A DNA stretch of 46,747 bases from Planctomycetota bacterium (lineage in GTDB: Bacteria > Planctomycetota > JACOTG01). Numbering within the stretch: the first letter of the stretch is position 1; each line of letters opens with the position of its first letter. The position numbers were made by a program, and so were the translations under genes. The notes under the pieces are model-generated. The model had not been told where the DNA came from. It searched no databases and was given only the letters and a program-made list of their open reading frames with translations. Positions 18,101 to 25,874 of this stretch are shown piece by piece. The DNA is taken from the NCBI GenBank assembly GCA_016178505.1, contig JACOTG010000068.1:1-46747 (forward strand). The letters run 5' to 3'.

Positions 18101-18327
18101 ATCGTGCCTTCGGTGTAGGTGCCGGGCCCGACGAGGATCGTGTCGCCGTCCAGCGCCGCGGCCGCCGCCGCTTGAATCGTCGGCATCGTGACGTTGCAGG
18201 AGGGATCGGTGCTGTTCACGCAATACGTCGTCTGGGCCACAGCCGCCGCGCTCGACATCGCGCACGCGAGGACGGCCGCCAGGCTGATTCGCTCGCTTAT
18301 CAATCGCACTCCGTCAGTCGTTTTCAT
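15193..18327 (-). CDS. Secreted parallel beta-helix / HYR / Ig-like / propeller protein
   Basis: This 1044-aa multidomain protein starts with a signal peptide (ISLAAVLACAMSSAAAVAQT). Residues about 30-360 form a right-handed parallel beta-helix of the pectate-lyase/NosD type (TIQAAAAAALDGDTILVGPG, VTIDGFVFQDADA, NCIFTNNSVGV). Three HYR-type modules follow (ITIVCPPDTFVEATGPAGA, NIICPPNPAPVECTGSGAA, VISCPADITFTCTPSSG), then an Ig-like domain (WRKGGVSIGAPISPDLVLSP, DAGDYDCVVD) and a C-terminal beta-propeller similar to the whole neighbouring protein. An ATG at 18381 would add 18 residues, but these are a tandem copy of the start region; the ATG at 18327 places the signal peptide normally. Likely a surface adhesin or matrix protein. 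It follows its paralogue's stop by about 55 bp and may be co-transcribed. Confidence 0.8.
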   Translation of the reverse strand: MKTTDGVRLISERISLAAVLACAMSSAAAVAQTTYCVNSTDPSCNVTMPTIQAAAAAALDGDTILVGPGTYTEGTIFLTHTITIRGEQAGVSGCSPIRPVFMDESVISEPAGGFVVMAQDVTIDGFVFQDADAAVPGGTAAGVKLDVSVSGALVTNCIFTNNSVGVLANSDGAHQTVISRNRFDSNNVVDPLGVSTGFGIQSILGLPSSLIQSNCFSLNANASIQLSSSGAAASTITIQHNSMDNGIFVFNATIVNIMENRIDTSGAQGVRLDGVSNCFLMCDSIINPAAPGVLITDSIIGPSTNIGVHDVNFIGCSAGALLIPNPSAYPVTPLNAQENWWDDPSGPSNATTNPGGTGGVVSDGVDIGSFLTTPTITIVCPPDTFVEATGPAGAIVNFNVTALSECDLNPVIDCTTPPGSLVPLGGRDVVCHANDSALASTSCTFVVSVIDSTAPNIICPPNPAPVECTGSGAAVVNYALPTATDIADPMPNVICAPPPGSSFPVGVTPVSCSATDANFNVSFCGFQVLVQDTTPPVISCPADITFTCTPSSGSVVNFSASAVDTCDPAPMVQCFPPSGSMFPVGNSIVDCHSVDVIGNVSMCQFNVLVSETARIIGSPTSQSVGEGDSVTFHVDAVGTTFDWRKGGVSIGAPISPDLVLSPVRLSDAGDYDCVVDNSCTPVTSNTATLTVHPMTVLANVPTGDPSDPNSPPGAPFNDPRDVVVSTFGSTPQAFVADFQHGGVSVLDLSTVPATFRAFLPAPAGFTSAMGVTTLDDAVAVTYVDPDNGSQIVAYSATSLATTSSFRISPAGSESYPSGVAMIDDHVLVVADQVRHTVQSWAYAGPGAGTPVGAAVHLDDPSRRFGAGFTPVAVKFTTLPRKRVVGVVERDSERVEVFAVRNDGSIGQSLKIYATEQLPQALALEEGSRLGFVTNAGNDSVTVIGPNIAAHTTVTDSVSTPSGVSVTVEDGAYLHLYVANRGTQKITHYTGPLGTIPLFFGESTVSRGSLSVASAPNMPTGNPTGTGDRIVVTSTVNDGVDDVGR

Positions 18328-18412
18328 TTGAGAAGTCCGTCCGCTCGAGGTCGAGGATCGCACTCCGTCGGTCGTTTTCATGTCAGTTGTCCGTCCGCCC
18401 GAGGTCGAGCAC
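18305..18412. repeat. 54-bp tandem duplication at a gene junction
   Basis: Bases 18305-18358 and 18359-18412 are near-identical. Each copy contains the end of one reading frame (LDLGRT-like) and the start MKTTDGVR of the next, so the junction between the two minus-strand genes was duplicated. The period is a multiple of three, keeping an extended start open. Confidence 0.85.
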
Positions 18413-19564
18413 CGCGTCCTGCCACGAGACGGGCACCACGACGCGCTGCCCGTGCGCGCCGCTCACCGACGCCGGAACGTTCGGCGCGGCGACGATGCCG
18501 GTCATGCCGCCCGAGCTGTCCGCCGGCTCGGCAAAGTTGACGAACAAGGGTGCGTTCGCCGGGCCGTGCAGATAGCTGACGCACGCGCGGTTGTCGCTCG
18601 TGACGTAGAGGCTCACGTTCGTACCGTCGTCGAATCCGGTGATGCGCGACGGCCCGTCGATGCCCGTCCCGGTGATCGGCCGCAGCGGAGGTCCGCTACG
18701 GAAGATGAGGATCTGGTCGGAGACCGGCTGCGTGACGTACAGGCGAACCGTCGCCGTGTCGTGGCCCACGAGGAACATGCCGCCCGGCTCGTCGCTCATG
18801 CGCAGCGGCGGCAGCGCGGTTCGCGGCCGGCCGGCGGCGAGCGGGAACGCTTCGATGCGACGCGCGGTCCGCTCGAGCACGAGCGCGAACGAAGACGGCC
18901 GGGCGTTGATCGTCAGCGTGGTGACGAGCAGGTCCGACGGCGTGCCGTAGGTCGTCGCGCCGGCGCCCGTCGGCTCACCCGCGTGGTGCGTGCCGTTGTC
19001 GCGGTAGTACCAGCCGCGCACCGCGCGCGAGTACGCGTCCGTGACCACGAGGATGTTCGAGTCGAGGATCGCGACGCCCACCGGGTTCGTGACGCCGAGC
19101 GGGTCGGTCCCGGGGTAGACGCGGAACGCCGCGATCTGCGACTGATCGCTCGCGCGATAGACGAGGACGTTGCCGATCAGGAGCGTCGCGTCGTAGTAGG
19201 TGATCGCGACCGCGTCGGCGGCGTCGCTCCCGCCCACCGCGGCCGGACGGCCGACGACGTCGAGCGGCCGGCGAATCGACGTGGACTGTCCCGCGGGCAC
19301 CGCCGAGAGATCGAACACGTGGAGACCAACGTCCACGCCGCCGCGCACGGCGACCCACGCTTTCGGCGTTCCGCCGACTGTCGTGATCGCGGCGCCCGAT
19401 GGATCGTTCTCGCGCGGTCCCGCGGGCGGCACCGTCGGATCACCTTGCAGCGGGTAGCTCCCGAGCACCTGCAGCTGCGGTCCCGTTCCCGCGAGCGCGC
19501 CAGCCGCGATGAGCGCGGCCGCGCACGCGGTCGCCAGCAGTCGCAGTTTCGTTGTTGGAATCAT
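18383..19564 (-). CDS. Secreted beta-propeller protein
   Basis: This 393-aa protein has a signal peptide (LLATACAAALIAAGALAGT). The mature part has repeated strands (SGAAITTVGGTPKAWVAVRG, DAVAITYYDATLLIGNVLVY, NPVGVAILDSNILVVTDAYS, TNVSLYVTSDNRACVSYLHG) like lactonase/NHL-type propellers. It aligns along its length with the C-terminal propeller of the next gene downstream, sharing for example the DPSGAAITTVGGTPKAWVAV versus DPRDVVVSTFGSTPQAFVAD segment. Thus one gene is a duplicate of the other's last domain, or the larger gene arose by fusion. GGAG lies about 10 nt before the ATG. No active-site motif is visible. Role unknown. Confidence 0.8.
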   Translation of the reverse strand: MIPTTKLRLLATACAAALIAAGALAGTGPQLQVLGSYPLQGDPTVPPAGPRENDPSGAAITTVGGTPKAWVAVRGGVDVGLHVFDLSAVPAGQSTSIRRPLDVVGRPAAVGGSDAADAVAITYYDATLLIGNVLVYRASDQSQIAAFRVYPGTDPLGVTNPVGVAILDSNILVVTDAYSRAVRGWYYRDNGTHHAGEPTGAGATTYGTPSDLLVTTLTINARPSSFALVLERTARRIEAFPLAAGRPRTALPPLRMSDEPGGMFLVGHDTATVRLYVTQPVSDQILIFRSGPPLRPITGTGIDGPSRITGFDDGTNVSLYVTSDNRACVSYLHGPANAPLFVNFAEPADSSGGMTGIVAAPNVPASVSGAHGQRVVVPVSWQDAVLDLGRTDN

Positions 19565-19599
19565 GACGTCATCTCCTCATCCCACGTCGTCGTCGACCG

Positions 19600-19680
19600 G
19601 ATCAATGCCCCGTAGCAGATCGTGAGCGTGTTGTTCAACACGTTCATGTTGATCAGATCGAGCTCACCATCCCCGTCCAA
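19600..19680 (-). pseudogene. FG-GAP/VCBS-like repeat remnant
   Basis: On the minus strand the codons read LDGDGELDLINMNVLNNTLT, the calcium-binding core of FG-GAP/VCBS repeats (DxDGDGxxDLxxxNxxxNT). The frame ends in a TGA that overlaps the ATG of the next gene (19561-19564). No complete protein surrounds it. Either a relic or the tail of an upstream peptide coupled to that gene. Confidence 0.4.
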
Positions 19681-19681
19681 A

Positions 19682-19905
19682 CGGATCGGCGATTCTATCC
19701 GAGCCGGTCGGTGACGTCGACGGGATGAGCCCGCAGATTGGCCGTTCGTGAGGTGCCGGTGTCGAGCGCGCGTTTGACTCACGCACCGTCGAGCGTCGAG
19801 GATCTGCGCTCTCCGGCCTTCGCGCGATCGAAACCTCGACTCGCTCCACCCGTGTCGCGGCACTCACCCGCTCGGCGGCGCGCGCCCCTCGAACGGATCG
19901 TGGCC
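19682..19905. repeat. Promoter-proximal repeat block, copy A
   Basis: Similar to 27727-27970 in order and orientation. Its start (TAGAAT on the minus strand at 19692-19697, then GTGACGTCGACGGG on the plus strand) and its distal end (GATCGAAACCTCG ... CACCCGCTCGGCGGCG) are shared. The distal end is also the 3' end of the IS91-type transposase. Each copy sits upstream of a minus-strand gene. Confidence 0.6.
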
Positions 19906-20045
19906 GCCGCCGCGCGCGAGGTGGCCCAGGATCTCCTCGACGACTCGAGGATCCGTGATCACTGCGATCACCTGCATCCTCGCCCCGCATCGGCCGCACA
20001 CGCTCGTTCCAGTCATCGGATCTGGCGGCGTCGCGATCTGTCGAA
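19822..20045 (-). pseudogene. IS91-type transposase fragment
   Basis: Bases up to about 20003 align with the 3' part of the transposase pseudogene at 22966-24014 (codons for CGARMQVIAVITDPRVVEEI and the C-terminal tail). After that an internal deletion joins bases similar to 23395-23440. No open frame remains. Confidence 0.7.
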
Positions 20046-20072
20046 CGGAGCGATGGCGCGCGTTTCGGTGCC

Positions 20073-20852
20073 CTACCTCCGGAGCGGTGCGCTGATGGGG
20101 AGCTGTTCCCAGTATTCGGTGTTCATCTCCGCAACCCGGTCTCGAACGCGCTTGAGAAGCGTCTCGAGCTTCCGCTGGAGCACGTCATCCGCACGAGCCT
20201 TGTTCAGGACACCGGCGTAGTCGCCCAACAGGCCGGCAAAGAGCTCCGCCTTGTCCTCTCCCGGGTTCGTCGTGGCATACATGGAGATGAAGCCCTTCGG
20301 TACTTCGGTACGTGGCGTCGTTCGCGGGAAGAACCGGAGGTTGTCGTAGCGGAACTTGTCTTCGTTCAGCAGCTCCCAATCGACGTCAAGTCGCGAATGC
20401 CGTCCCAGTTCGTAGTCGAAGAGGTGAAAGAGCTCGTGGTGGATCGTATCGCGCCTGCTTTGCCAAAGCCCCACGTCCAGGTAGATCACATGCGTCTGCT
20501 GTTCGGCCAATGCGGACACGGATTTGCCGTCCAACTCCAACGCGCTGCACATCACGATCTTCCGCATCGCGCACGCCTTCAAGTAGGTCGACGGATAGCG
20601 CTGTAGCTCCTGGGCCAGTAGCCTCTCGACCGAACGAGCGCGTTCCGGATTGGCGGATTCTGCAGAGATGTGATAGCCCGGAGCGGTCACAGCGATGGGA
20701 GCCTGAGCGATCTCGACCTCGAACGAGTTGGCGTTGGCGATCGCCGAGAGGCTAGGATCTGGCTTGGAGCAACCACCCGCGGCAACCGCCCCCACGACAA
20801 GTATGCGGCGCAGCAGCTGCCGAGCGTCGTGACCGCTGCCGACACCGCTCAC
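20073..20852 (-). CDS. Lipoprotein zinc metallopeptidase-like
   Basis: This 259-aa protein starts at GTG with GGAGGGG a few bases upstream. A type II signal peptide is visible (RRILVVGAVAAGGC, Cys28). DTIHHELFHLFDYELG carries HELFH, the HExxH zinc-binding motif of gluzincin/metzincin peptidases, and the later GEDKAELFAGLL has a Glu placed as a possible third ligand. Length and layout suit putative zinc-binding metallopeptidases of unknown target. It is probably membrane-anchored and periplasmic. The start and two flanks border transposase debris, but the gene itself is intact. Confidence 0.8.
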   Translation of the reverse strand: MSGVGSGHDARQLLRRILVVGAVAAGGCSKPDPSLSAIANANSFEVEIAQAPIAVTAPGYHISAESANPERARSVERLLAQELQRYPSTYLKACAMRKIVMCSALELDGKSVSALAEQQTHVIYLDVGLWQSRRDTIHHELFHLFDYELGRHSRLDVDWELLNEDKFRYDNLRFFPRTTPRTEVPKGFISMYATTNPGEDKAELFAGLLGDYAGVLNKARADDVLQRKLETLLKRVRDRVAEMNTEYWEQLPISAPLRR

Positions 20853-21039
20853 TCAGTCCCCTCCAGATTCGAGTGGAGCGCCAGAATACGCCAACGGACG
20901 GCACGGCGGTAGACGTGATTCGAGTATGCGGCGGCCTCAGGCCATCGCCCGCATCATCCTCTCCCCGTCCGCATAAGCGTACGCGAGCGCCGACGCAATC
21001 TACGAATGCCTCAGCGCCTCGCGCACCAGCAGAATGTCG

Positions 21040-21117
21040 CCCGATCTGGCGGCGTCGCAATCTTCACCTTTCCATCCGCCGTCGTCTCCACAGCGTCCTG
21101 GTGGATGGGTGAGCACG
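21040..21117 (-). pseudogene. Short IS91-type transposase fragment
   Basis: About 78 bases resemble 23415-23495 of the transposase pseudogene (GATCTGGCGGCGTCGCAATC region and the GGTGGATGGGTGA segment). The remaining 20853-21250 intergenic stretch shows no gene. Confidence 0.5.
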
Positions 21118-21269
21118 TCGCGTAGCGCGCTTTACTCCGGCTCGCCGTCGCTCTGCCGAGCGAGAAAGACATCCGGGTCGACGCCGCGATGGTTTTCGAT
21201 CGCGAAGCGACGCTGGATCGCGACGGGATCCCCGGCGCCCGACGCTTCGACTTGGCGGACGACGGCTGA

Positions 21270-21275
21270 TAAGCT
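21270..21275 (+). promoter_or_regulatory. Putative -10 element of the ECF sigma gene
   Basis: TAAGCT within GCTGATAAGCTGG, 34 nt before the start. The kinase gene has the similar GCTGATAAGATGG upstream, and the decayed ECF copy has GCTGACAAGCTGG. Confidence 0.35.
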
Positions 21276-21309
21276 GGCCGCGATCGTGGCCCTCGGAGGA
21301 GGACGAGCG

Positions 21310-21873
21310 ATGACGCCTTCGCGAGGAGAAGTGACCGGGATGCTCGCGGCGATCCAGCGCGGCGATCGTGCAGCGCTGACGGCGCTCGTGCCGCTCGTCT
21401 ATGACGAACTCAGGAAGCTCGCTGACGACAAGCTGCGTCGCGAGCCGACCAATCACACCCTGCAGCCGACGGCGCTGGTGCACGAGGCCTACATCCGGCT
21501 CGTTGGGCAAGAGGATCTGGATTTCAACAACCGGACTCACTTCTTCGGCGCCGCGGCGGAGGTGATGCGCCGCATCCTCGTCGATCACGCGCGGCGGCGT
21601 CGCGCTGCCAAGCGGGGCGGCGATCGACTCGGCGAGAAGCTCGACGAGGCCCTCGTGTTCTTCGAGGAGCGCTCCGCGGATCTCCTCGCGCTCGACGAGG
21701 CTCTGAAGCGACTCGCGGTCCTGGATCCACAGCAGAGCCGCATCGTGGAGCTTCGATTCTTCGGCGGGCTGAGCGTCGACGAGGCGGCTCGAGTGCTCGA
21801 CGTCTCGCCGTCCACCGTGGCGCGCGGCTGGCGTCTCGCGCGCGTGTGGCTCCTCAACGAGCTGGGAGAGTGA
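21310..21873 (+). CDS. ECF-type RNA polymerase sigma factor
   Basis: This 187-aa protein is a short sigma-70 factor of the type widespread in Planctomycetota (TIGR02999-like). Sigma-2 covers about residues 10-95, with [40 protein letters not shown] and RTHFFGAAAEVMRRILVDHA. Sigma-4 covers about 125-187, with RIVELRFFGGLSVDEAARVL and the recognition helix VSPSTVARGWRLARVWL. GGAGGAGGA 6 nt before the ATG fixes the start. No anti-sigma gene is adjacent. In this phylum such factors are often paired with Ser/Thr kinases, and a kinase-TPR gene lies 10 kb away next to a relic of this sigma. Two broken relatives lie at 11758-12013 and 31892-32043. Confidence 0.93.
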   Translation: MTPSRGEVTGMLAAIQRGDRAALTALVPLVYDELRKLADDKLRREPTNHTLQPTALVHEAYIRLVGQEDLDFNNRTHFFGAAAEVMRRILVDHARRRRAAKRGGDRLGEKLDEALVFFEERSADLLALDEALKRLAVLDPQQSRIVELRFFGGLSVDEAARVLDVSPSTVARGWRLARVWLLNELGE

Positions 21874-21930
21874 GTTTTCGAAAAGGTGCGCCCGCGCAAC
21901 TGAAAGTCGAAGGGGCGAGGCAGTCGCCCT

Positions 21931-22413
21931 TCACTTGGCCACGGCACGCTTGAGTTGTTCGCTGTCGATCTTGATCATGGTCATCATCGCCTGCATGGCC
22001 CTGCCGACCTTAGCGGGGTCGGGATCGTTGATCATATCGATCAGCAGTTTGGGGTCGATCTGCCACGACACGCCGAAGTGGTCGGTGATCCAGCCGCAGG
22101 CGACGGGCTTGCCGCCCGCCGCAACGAACTTGTCCCAGTATTCATCCACCTGCTGCTGCGTGTCGCAGAGCACGGCGATGGAGAAGCCCTGAGTGAACGT
22201 GAACTGCGGCCCGCCGTTGAGGGCGGTAAATGCGCGGCCGTCGAGCATGAACTCGACGGTCATCACGCCGCCAGCCTTGAACGGCGCCTGCGGCCCGAGA
22301 TCGGGGTAATGCGTGATGCGCGTGATCTTGGAGTTGGGGAAGATCGACGTGTAGAAGCGAGCCGCTTCCTCGGCCTGGTTGTTGAACGTCAGGAAGGTGT
22401 TGATTTGGGGCAT
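21931..22413 (-). CDS. VOC family protein (PhnB / 3-demethylubiquinone methyltransferase-like)
   Basis: This 160-aa protein has the PhnB-type VOC fold: INTFLTFNNQAEEAARFYTS, FPNSKITRITHYPDLGP, VMTVEFMLDGRAFTALNGGP, FSIAVLCDTQQQVDEYWDKF and GWITDHFGVSWQIDPKLLID. The DHFGVSWQI segment is typical of the family. Members are annotated as 3-demethylubiquinone-9 3-methyltransferases by similarity, but most have no known reaction. Soluble, no signal peptide. No clear ribosome site precedes the ATG. It stands alone between the sigma factor and a fragment. Confidence 0.9.
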   Translation of the reverse strand: MPQINTFLTFNNQAEEAARFYTSIFPNSKITRITHYPDLGPQAPFKAGGVMTVEFMLDGRAFTALNGGPQFTFTQGFSIAVLCDTQQQVDEYWDKFVAAGGKPVACGWITDHFGVSWQIDPKLLIDMINDPDPAKVGRAMQAMMTMIKIDSEQLKRAVAK

Positions 22414-22506
22414 CGCAGAATCGTACGGGCTGACGCGCCGCGCGCCAATCGGTTTCTTTGCTGATTCGCGGGGCAGTCCGTACGAGCAGGCCGACTTGCC
22501 GGGAAT

Positions 22507-22965
22507 CTAGCCCGGTGCCCGCTTCACATACCGAACCCCCTTCGTCCGCGGCGTACTGACGATGAGCCCATCGACTTTGCCATCGCTCCCGCGCGTGAAG
22601 ATCCACTCGAGCCCGGGCACAGAGAATCCGTTGGGTTCGTCCCGGCCGACCGGGTACGGCTCGCTGTCTTCGAAGTACACGACCCGGAGCTGACCGCCGG
22701 ACACGGATGCCTTCATCCATTTGCCGGTCTCATCGCTGTCGTACGTCCCTTCAAAGTCGGCCAAGCCCGCGGCCACATCGGTCATCACCTCGATCGGCGT
22801 CAATCGGACGTCGGGCGCATCGGCCATCGTCTGCGTGATCGAGGTGATCTTGCCGCCCTCACCCTTGCTGAGGACCAGCCGAGCCCGCTGCGGCCGGTTG
22901 GTGGATTCGAACTCAAGCGCGCCGACCGGGCGGGCCGCGAACGTCAGACCCGTGGTGCACCCGCA
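22507..22965 (-). pseudogene. C-terminal fragment of a DUF3471-like protein fused to transposase debris
   Basis: The frame reads VGALEFESTNRPQRARLVLS, LADFEGTYDSDETGKWMKAS, VSGGQLRVVYFEDSEPYPVG and ends DGLIVSTPRTKGVRYVKRAPG. A G-x-Y strand start followed by such beta strands is seen in the DUF3471 tails of serine hydrolases. Upstream it runs in frame into the transposase 3' end near 22970, so the original N-terminus was lost, probably when the element inserted. The identification is tentative. Confidence 0.5.
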
Positions 22966-24014
22966 TTCCCGCGACAGAAACCTCGACTCGCCCCTCTCGT
23001 CTCGCGGCTCTCGCTCACCCGACGGCGCCCGCCCCTCGAACGGATCGTGGCCGCCGCCGCGCGCGTGGTGGCCAAGGATGTCGTCGACGACTCGCGGGTC
23101 CGTGATCACCGCGATCACCTGCATCGTCGCCCCGCATCGACCGCACACGAGTGGGTCGACCTCCAGGAGCTTGCGCAGGAGCCGAGCCCAGCTCTTGTTG
23201 TCCCGCCCGGTCGCCGCCGGGCCGGCGTGGTCGTCGATGTTGGTCGTGCCCTTGCGCGGCGCCCCGCTCGCCGCATGCCGCGGACTCGCACCGCGGGTCC
23301 GGCAGGCGTACGCCCCGTAGTACCGCACCCGATGCTGGCGTCCGGAATTTGCGAGGTGATCGCGCGCACCCCGTCGTGCGGGTCGAGCACGATCTCGCTC
23401 GTTCCAGTCCTCGGATCGGGCGGCGTCGCGATCTTCACGTTCCCATCTGGCGTCCTCTCCACCGCGTCGAGGCGGATGGGTGAACGCGTCGCGTCTCGCG
23501 CGAGCCGCGCGAGCTTCGAGCTGTCGGCAAGCTTGATCGCCTGCTGCGCGTAGACGGAGAAGCCCGAGTGCGTCCAGGAGAGGAGCGACTTCATGAGGGC
23601 ATCGGACTGTCGCTCCGCGCGATGCAGGCGAGCGAGGACTTCGCGGCGGAAGACCTCCTCGATGACGCTTCGGTCCGGCGCTTCGCACGGTAGCAACTCC
23701 CCTCCTCGGCTCCACGCTCCCTCGGTCACGATCGCGTGGACGTGAGGATAGAAGCTCGGCCCGAACGCCCCGAACGTCTGAATCGCTCCCACGAACCCCG
23801 GCACCGCATCCTTTCGGTCGAGCGACGAAGCGACTGTCTTCCGCATGGCCTCCTAGGCCGAACGAGCGAGGATGCCCAGGAGCGCTCGCTCCCGCTCGAA
23901 GAGTCCGCGAAGCGCCCGAGGAATAGAGAACACGTAGTCCCGGTGGCTCACCGCGGCGAGGATCTTCGCCCGCAGGTGCTCGGCGAAAATCGCGGCGCGC
24001 TTGCTTTGACAGCT
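22966..24014 (-). pseudogene. IS91-type transposase, inactivated
   Basis: The plausible order is CQSKRAAIFAEHLRAKILAA ... SIPRALRGLFERERALLGIL, an in-frame TAG at 23853-23855, MRKTVASSLDRKD, FYPHVHAIVTEGAWSRGGE (HUH-like HVH), KLARLARDATRSPI, ITSQIPD, then a one-base shift near 23320 into HRVRYYGAYACRTRG, LRKLLEVDPLVCGRCGATMQ and VIAVITDPRVVDDILGHH. These are IS91-family landmarks. The N-terminal zinc finger is truncated by the neighbouring gene. In relatives the RYxxR-P region carries a Tyr where Asp stands here. IS91 elements move by rolling-circle transposition; this copy cannot be active as read. Confidence 0.85.
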
Positions 24015-24042
24015 CGGTCCCGGGCGTTGCGGGCCGCGGGAG

Positions 24043-25872
24043 TCAGTCGATTTCGAGGAGGACTTCCGTCGTTTCGCCGGCCTGGGCGTCGATCGCGCGG
24101 CGAAGGCGCTCCTGCGCACCGATCGTGAGCCGAGCCTCGACACGTCCGGCGGGGACGCCGCATTCAAGCTCGGAATCTCGGAGGAGCCAGGAACTCTCGA
24201 CGACCACGCCTTCGCTCCAGATGACGAGCTTCGCGTTGTCTGCCGCGCCGCGGTATCGCACCACGAGTCGAGCCGCCGGCTGGAGCACGATCCGCACGTC
24301 GTCGATCGTCTGCCCGGCATCGACACGGATGTCGCGAACGAGCCCGGCCGCGTGGGCGTCGTGCGCCGCGGCGGCGATCGAGTAGGTGCCCGGCCGCAAG
24401 GCGCCGACGTGAAAGTCGCCGTCGCCGGTGCAGCATCGCTCGCCTTCGTCGGCCGACTGGCTGTAGACGAGGTTGGCGGCGATCGGCTGACCGGTCGCGC
24501 CGTCGAGCACGCGCCCGCGGATCTCGCAGCCAGCGAACAGCTGGATGGTGATCTCGTCGCCGTTCGGCAGTGCGCGGACCGGATCCGGCGCGGCGAATGG
24601 CCCGTACGAAAGCACTTCCACCAAGTGCTGGCCGCCCGCCACCGGGCCTAACACGAACGTCCCGTCCTTGCGAACGTCCTCGCAGTAGACGACGCCGCCC
24701 ATCGCCTCGTGTATCGCCTTGACGGAGACTTGCCGGATCGCCGTTTCGAACGGCGTCAGGAGCCGACCACGCAGAAAGAGCCCGCGCTGCGCAGCGATGT
24801 CGATGCTGGAGTCGGCGACGCCGGGGAGCACCTTCACGAAGGTGCCCACGGGTGCGATGTCGTCCTCGTCCTCTGACGGCCCGACGTACCAGTCGCCGGG
24901 CTCGACCATTCGAAAGACGGCGCGGCCGTTCTCGTCGGTCAGCTGCGCTTTGTAATGCGGGCCGAACTCGCACTGGGGCGCCAAATAGGTGCTCGCCGGG
25001 GTTCCGAAGGCGAGCTCGCTCGCCCGCCCGAGCCAGAGCAGTCGCTTGGGAACGGGAACGCCTTCCGCATCGCGCAGCGTGACCGCGAGCCTCGAACCGG
25101 TGCGCAAGTCGACGTCGAGCGCGCGCACTTCGCCCGGTTCGAGGAGGATGCGATCTGGATTGTCCCAGAGGGACGCGACGTGATCCTGATCGATGCCGAC
25201 CATGAGCTCCACTCGCGGTGGGAGATCCCGCAGCGTCGCTCGAGTTCCCTCCAATGGCGCCTGCCAGCCGCCGGGCATCTCGTCGAGATCCGAGTCGAGC
25301 ACGAAGACCGAAGCCGAAACGTTGGCGGGCGGGGCGTCGCCGAACTCGACGTGCACTTCGAGCGTCGCCCCGTGCTTCAGTCGGATCTCTCGCGCGCGCT
25401 CGCGGCAGGCCGATTCGAGATCCGCGCGGCGACTCGTGCGTGCGAAGCCCGTCGCGCGCAGCTCGAACCACGGTTCGGGTTCCACCGGCCAACGGAAGTA
25501 GCCGTCGGAGTCGGTCGTGATCAGGGAACGAAAGCCATCGTCCGGGTACGCGAGCCTCCCGATCTCGGCGCCGGCGAGCGGCTCGCCGTTTTCGTCCGCG
25601 ACGACGCGGCCCCAAAACTCGACGTCGGCTGGGGCATCCGCCGCGCTCGGCTCCGGCGAGGGCGCGCTCTCGACGGCTCGCTCTGCAACCGAGGCGTTCG
25701 GCGCCTTCTCGCTTCGCGACGACGTCCTCGTTGCGAGCGGCTCGCGCGTCGAAGAGACGTCGCGGGTCGGCGTGTCGTCCTGGCGATGTCTGACGCCGAC
25801 GCAGATCGCGAAGACGACGAGCGCAGTGGCGATCGCTCGTGCGCCCCAGGCGCGCCGCGAAGTTCGCTTCAT
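24043..25872 (-). CDS. Exported carboxypeptidase-regulatory-like protein, paralogue 2
   Basis: This 609-aa protein begins MKRTSRRAWGARAIATALVV, a single membrane anchor or uncleaved signal, then a low-complexity linker to about residue 85. Several beta-sandwich modules follow, typical of CarboxypepD_reg-like domains: EFWGRVVADENGEPLAGAEI, GYFRWPVEPEPWFELRATGF, FLRGRLLTPFETAIRQVSVK, EIRGRVLDGATGQPIAANLV and FHVGALRPGTYSIAAAAHDA. It ends EVLLEID. It aligns with the preceding gene throughout. Only two bases separate the upstream stop from this ATG, so translation is probably coupled. A longer ORF to 25995 is only read-through into the upstream gene. Role unknown, likely a periplasmic or cell-surface protein. 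Confidence 0.85.
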   Translation of the reverse strand: MKRTSRRAWGARAIATALVVFAICVGVRHRQDDTPTRDVSSTREPLATRTSSRSEKAPNASVAERAVESAPSPEPSAADAPADVEFWGRVVADENGEPLAGAEIGRLAYPDDGFRSLITTDSDGYFRWPVEPEPWFELRATGFARTSRRADLESACRERAREIRLKHGATLEVHVEFGDAPPANVSASVFVLDSDLDEMPGGWQAPLEGTRATLRDLPPRVELMVGIDQDHVASLWDNPDRILLEPGEVRALDVDLRTGSRLAVTLRDAEGVPVPKRLLWLGRASELAFGTPASTYLAPQCEFGPHYKAQLTDENGRAVFRMVEPGDWYVGPSEDEDDIAPVGTFVKVLPGVADSSIDIAAQRGLFLRGRLLTPFETAIRQVSVKAIHEAMGGVVYCEDVRKDGTFVLGPVAGGQHLVEVLSYGPFAAPDPVRALPNGDEITIQLFAGCEIRGRVLDGATGQPIAANLVYSQSADEGERCCTGDGDFHVGALRPGTYSIAAAAHDAHAAGLVRDIRVDAGQTIDDVRIVLQPAARLVVRYRGAADNAKLVIWSEGVVVESSWLLRDSELECGVPAGRVEARLTIGAQERLRRAIDAQAGETTEVLLEID

Positions 25873-25874
25873 CG

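Noticed and set aside
16552..18540. 662-codon plus-strand frame opposite the beta-helix gene
   Set aside because: Arginine-rich mirror frame; the other strand has clear domains and a signal peptide.
22142..22720. Minus-strand frame overlapping the VOC gene and DUF3471-like fragment
   Set aside because: Off-frame reading; contains shifted versions of VOC motifs and no own family features.
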